From positions 1-9,105 of the forward strand of contig JAGCWG010000458.1 of the NCBI GenBank assembly GCA_017961965.1: DNA of 9,105 bases. The letters are read 5' to 3'. Positions 8,125 through 9,105 of this stretch are shown one piece after another. This stretch comes from Bacteroidaceae bacterium. GTDB lineage: Bacteria; Bacteroidota; Bacteroidia; Bacteroidales; Bacteroidaceae. The notes beneath the pieces were generated by a model, which worked only from the letters and a program-made list of their open reading frames with translations, had not been told where the DNA came from and did no database searches. The position numbers and the translations under genes are program-made. Each line of letters opens with the position of its first letter. Position 1 is the first letter of the stretch.

Positions 8125-8166
8125 CCCACCCCCTCCCTGAATGGAGGGGAGTTGTTACTCCGTTCG
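8125..8166. repeat. GC-run hairpin repeat, copy 3 (3' of marC), possible terminator
   Basis: It begins 8 bases after the marC stop with GACCCACCCCC. A perfect 7-bp hairpin follows: CCCCTCC 8130-8136, loop CTGAAT, GGAGGGG 8143-8149. It ends AGTTGTTACTCCGTTCG. It is the reverse complement of copies 1 and 2 in the window, which gives it the same orientation relative to its own gene. The stem is strong, but no T-run follows immediately, so classic intrinsic termination is uncertain. Confidence 0.65.
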
Positions 8167-8169
8167 CTA

Positions 8170-8190
8170 TTTTAATTTTTAACTTTTAAC
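8170..8190. repeat. Heptamer tandem array TTTTAA(T/C), 3 units
   Basis: Units are TTTTAAT (8170-8176), TTTTAAC (8177-8183) and TTTTAAC (8184-8190). On the minus strand this is GTTAAAA, GTTAAAA, ATTAAAA, the same GTTAAWW/ATTAAWW pattern as the array at 2581-2610. It lies between repeat copies 3 and 4. Three units with a 7-base period place TAA in all six frames. Confidence 0.7.
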
Positions 8191-8226
8191 TCCGAAGGAT
8201 GGGGAGGGGAATAGTTACTCCGTTAG
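8191..8226. repeat. GC-run repeat, copy 4 (partial)
   Basis: GGGGAGGGGAATAGTTACTC at 8201-8220 plus CGTTAG repeats the end of copy 3 at an exact 60-base offset. Bases 8141-8166 and 8201-8226 agree at 21 of 26 positions. The preceding TCCGAAGGAT replaces the hairpin arm of the other copies, so no strong stem forms. It looks like a degenerate or partial copy in tandem with copy 3. Confidence 0.55.
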
Positions 8227-8340
8227 TCAAGGTTCTCCCCCCCTGGGGCGAATGAGGGCGCAGAAGAGAGACTAAATGTCTCAAGGTTAAAATAGTCTAT
8301 CTCATGAGTCTGAGTTTTACCTTCGATTGAACCATGCTGA

Positions 8341-8369
8341 GTGGTATTCGCAAATTTTGCGAATACCAC
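8341..8369. repeat. Perfect 14-bp inverted repeat, 1-base centre
   Basis: The arm GTGGTATTCGCAAA (8341-8354) is exactly matched by its reverse complement at 8356-8369 with a single T between. No T-run follows on either side, so it is not an obvious intrinsic terminator. It lies about 115 bases upstream of the operator at 8468-8495 and has a different sequence. It could be a protein-binding site, a dispersed palindromic repeat or a remnant of a mobile element. Confidence 0.7.
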
Positions 8370-8467
8370 CGAATCTGCCAATTCCTCGTTAAGTGCACTA
8401 TTGATATATTTGATAGTTCCGTGAACCAATACACCCGGCCGTATGCTAAACAATGCAAGAAATCATT

Positions 8468-8495
8468 AATTATGCAACTTAAAAGTTGCATAATT
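8468..8495. promoter_or_regulatory. Perfect 13-bp inverted repeat over the -33 element (probable operator)
   Basis: AATTATGCAACTT (8468-8480) is perfectly mirrored by AAGTTGCATAATT (8483-8495) with a 2-base AA centre. The right arm contains the -33 element of the promoter for the gene at 8539. A dimeric repressor bound here would block transcription. The best candidate is the product of the second gene of the module, as for autoregulating antitoxins; that assignment is inference. Confidence 0.65.
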
Positions 8496-8516
8496 CTTTT
8501 CTTTCGTTTATCTTTG
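8485..8516 (+). promoter_or_regulatory. Promoter of the candidate toxin-antitoxin module
   Basis: TATCTTTG (8509-8516) is a perfect -7 element, identical to that of the tamB promoter. It is preceded at 20 bases by GTTG (8485-8488), one mismatch from TTTG. Transcription should begin near 8522, giving a leader of about 17 bases before the ATG at 8539. The weaker -33 lies in the inverted-repeat arm, a sensible place for repression. Confidence 0.65.
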
Positions 8517-8538
8517 CGAACAAATTAAACGTGTAATT

Positions 8539-9090
8539 ATGAAATTTGTACGCATCATACCTGGGTACAATCATCTTTGGGCAGTCAAAGAAGAAGGGAA
8601 AGATACGGATGAGCTATCAATGCTTTTCCGCCAGTGGAGCAATTTCAATTATCTTCTTGATTTCTTCTTTGCCAATCTTGAAGACTTGAAAAGTTTCTTC
8701 AAGATAGAAAAAGTGAGCGATGCCATAAGAGATACGATGGAAGATGCTGAAGAGTTGGAACGACTCGTTCTGGATTTCCCTTATACAGAGCAGTTGGACG
8801 GCTTGTTCCATCCTCTAAGCCTTGCTGACAACCGAGCTCATGAGATGACTCGCGAGAAAGCAAGAAACTGGGAAAGACTGCAGCATCCAAGCTGGCTTCG
8901 CATCTATGCTATTCGCATTGAACCGAATGTATATATCGTAACAGGTGGTGCTATCAAACTGACAGCAACCATGCAGGAACGTGAACATACGCAGAAGGAA
9001 CTCGACAAGTTGAACGCTTGCCGTGACTACCTAAAACAAAATGGCGTATTCGATCAAGATAGTTTCGTTGATTTTTTTGAGGAGGATTAA
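8539..9090 (+). CDS. Candidate toxin-like first gene of a two-gene TA-like module
   Basis: This 183-residue soluble protein has no signal peptide or membrane segment. I recognise it only as resembling a family common in Bacteroidota, usually encoded just before a small helix-turn-helix protein in what look like HigBA/RelBE-style modules. Toxin activity is inferred, not shown. Residues 1-16 form a short beta-like start (MKFVRIIPGYNHLWAV). About 25-100 are helical and rich in acidic and aromatic residues. The conserved-looking core is SWLRIYAIRI (118-127), then YIVTGGAIKLT (132-142), TMQER (144-148), a helix HTQKELDKLNACRDYL (150-165), and an acidic tail ending FFEED. The strand-loop-strand ending in GGAIKLT, with Arg, Lys and His nearby, would suit a compact RelE-like fold. 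The ATG follows a short leader. The next gene starts 2 bases after the stop, so the pair is almost certainly one operon under the promoter and operator at 8468-8516. Confidence 0.6.
   Translation: MKFVRIIPGYNHLWAVKEEGKDTDELSMLFRQWSNFNYLLDFFFANLEDLKSFFKIEKVSDAIRDTMEDAEELERLVLDFPYTEQLDGLFHPLSLADNRAHEMTREKARNWERLQHPSWLRIYAIRIEPNVYIVTGGAIKLTATMQEREHTQKELDKLNACRDYLKQNGVFDQDSFVDFFEED
9081..9085 (+). promoter_or_regulatory. Shine-Dalgarno-like GGAGG before the second module gene
   Basis: GGAGG lies 7 bases before the ATG at 9093 and is formed by the Glu-Glu-Asp codons ending the previous gene. Good Shine-Dalgarno sequences are uncommon in this phylum and none is seen at the other starts here. It may help translational coupling, or simply reflect the acidic C-terminus. 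Confidence 0.4.
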
Positions 9091-9092
9091 CT

Positions 9093-9105
9093 ATGAAGCA
9101 GAAGA
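9093..9105 (+). CDS. Start of second module gene (partial; possible antitoxin)
   Basis: An ATG at 9093 opens a frame beginning MKQK that runs off the window end. It starts 2 bases after the previous stop codon and has a GGAGG 7 bases upstream, so co-translation is likely. Four codons say nothing about the product. A small helix-turn-helix antitoxin is predicted from the module type and from the inverted repeat at the promoter. Confidence 0.55.

Larger units (their letters stand above)
8117..8538. other. 422-base gene-free region dense in repeats and palindromes
   Basis: No convincing gene lies here. In order it holds GC-run repeat copy 3 (8125-8166), a heptamer array (8170-8190), copy 4 (8191-8226), a run of seven C at 8231-8237 followed by TGGGG, an unstructured stretch, a perfect 14-bp-arm palindrome (8341-8369), another unstructured stretch, and the operator and promoter of the following gene (8468-8516). 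A 76-codon minus-strand frame (8223-8453) was considered and not accepted as a gene. Confidence 0.6.

Noticed and set aside
8231..8248. C-run followed by TGGGG as a terminator hairpin
   Set aside because: At most a 4-bp CCCC/GGGG stem can form and no T-run follows.
8223..8453. 76-codon minus-strand open frame (starts MFSIRPGVLV, ends APGGENLD)
   Set aside because: The composition looks protein-like, but its middle is the perfect palindrome at 8341-8369 and its end runs through the C-run and repeat copy 4. No TANNTTTG promoter is visible upstream on that strand and I recognise no family. It could be a gene remnant, but I cannot support it.
1..9105. CRISPR array, tRNA, rRNA or insertion sequence with transposase
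   Set aside because: No spaced direct-repeat array, cloverleaf-like segment, rRNA-like sequence or transposase coding region was seen. The repeats present are short, intergenic and not regularly spaced with unique spacers.

Overview
The window looks like chromosomal DNA of a Bacteroidota bacterium, probably Prevotella-like. Three things suggest this. The promoters match the phylum-specific form TTTG-N19-21-TANNTTTG. Most starts lack a Shine-Dalgarno sequence. The Omp85 protein is the lipoprotein variant (TamL) paired with TamB, an arrangement typical of this phylum. The genus is inferred from overall impression only.

Layout from left to right: (1) 1-58 may hold the last codons of a rightward gene, followed by a weak terminator-like structure. 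(2) 190-2565 on the minus strand is tamL, an outer-membrane Omp85/TamA-like lipoprotein. (3) 2566-2812 is a repeat-rich intergenic gap. (4) 2813-7357 on the minus strand is tamB, a 1514-residue envelope-spanning AsmA/TamB-family protein. tamB and tamL appear to form one leftward operon, tamB first, driven by a good promoter at 7401-7431. (5) 7358-7522 is a divergent promoter region containing a 10-bp direct repeat. (6) 7523-8116 on the plus strand is a MarC-family inner-membrane protein. (7) 8117-8538 has no convincing gene but is dense in repeats: two copies of a GC-run repeat 60 bp apart, a heptamer array, a 14-bp-arm palindrome and a 13-bp-arm inverted repeat at a promoter. (8) 8539-9090 is a 183-residue protein resembling the first gene of a Bacteroidota two-gene toxin-antitoxin-like module. 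A second gene starts 2 bases after its stop and runs off the window at 9105.

Functionally, TamB (anchored in the inner membrane and spanning the periplasm) and TamL (in the outer membrane) are expected to work together in outer-membrane biogenesis. MarC is an unrelated membrane protein of unknown function that shares only the divergent promoter region. The candidate toxin-antitoxin module carries its own promoter, with a perfect inverted repeat over the -33 element, as expected for autoregulation.

The most notable non-coding signal is a family of GC-run hairpin repeats that begins within about 10-15 bases of the stop codons of tamL, tamB and marC, each time in the same orientation relative to transcription. 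Arrays of the heptamer GTTAAWW lie close by in two of the three places.
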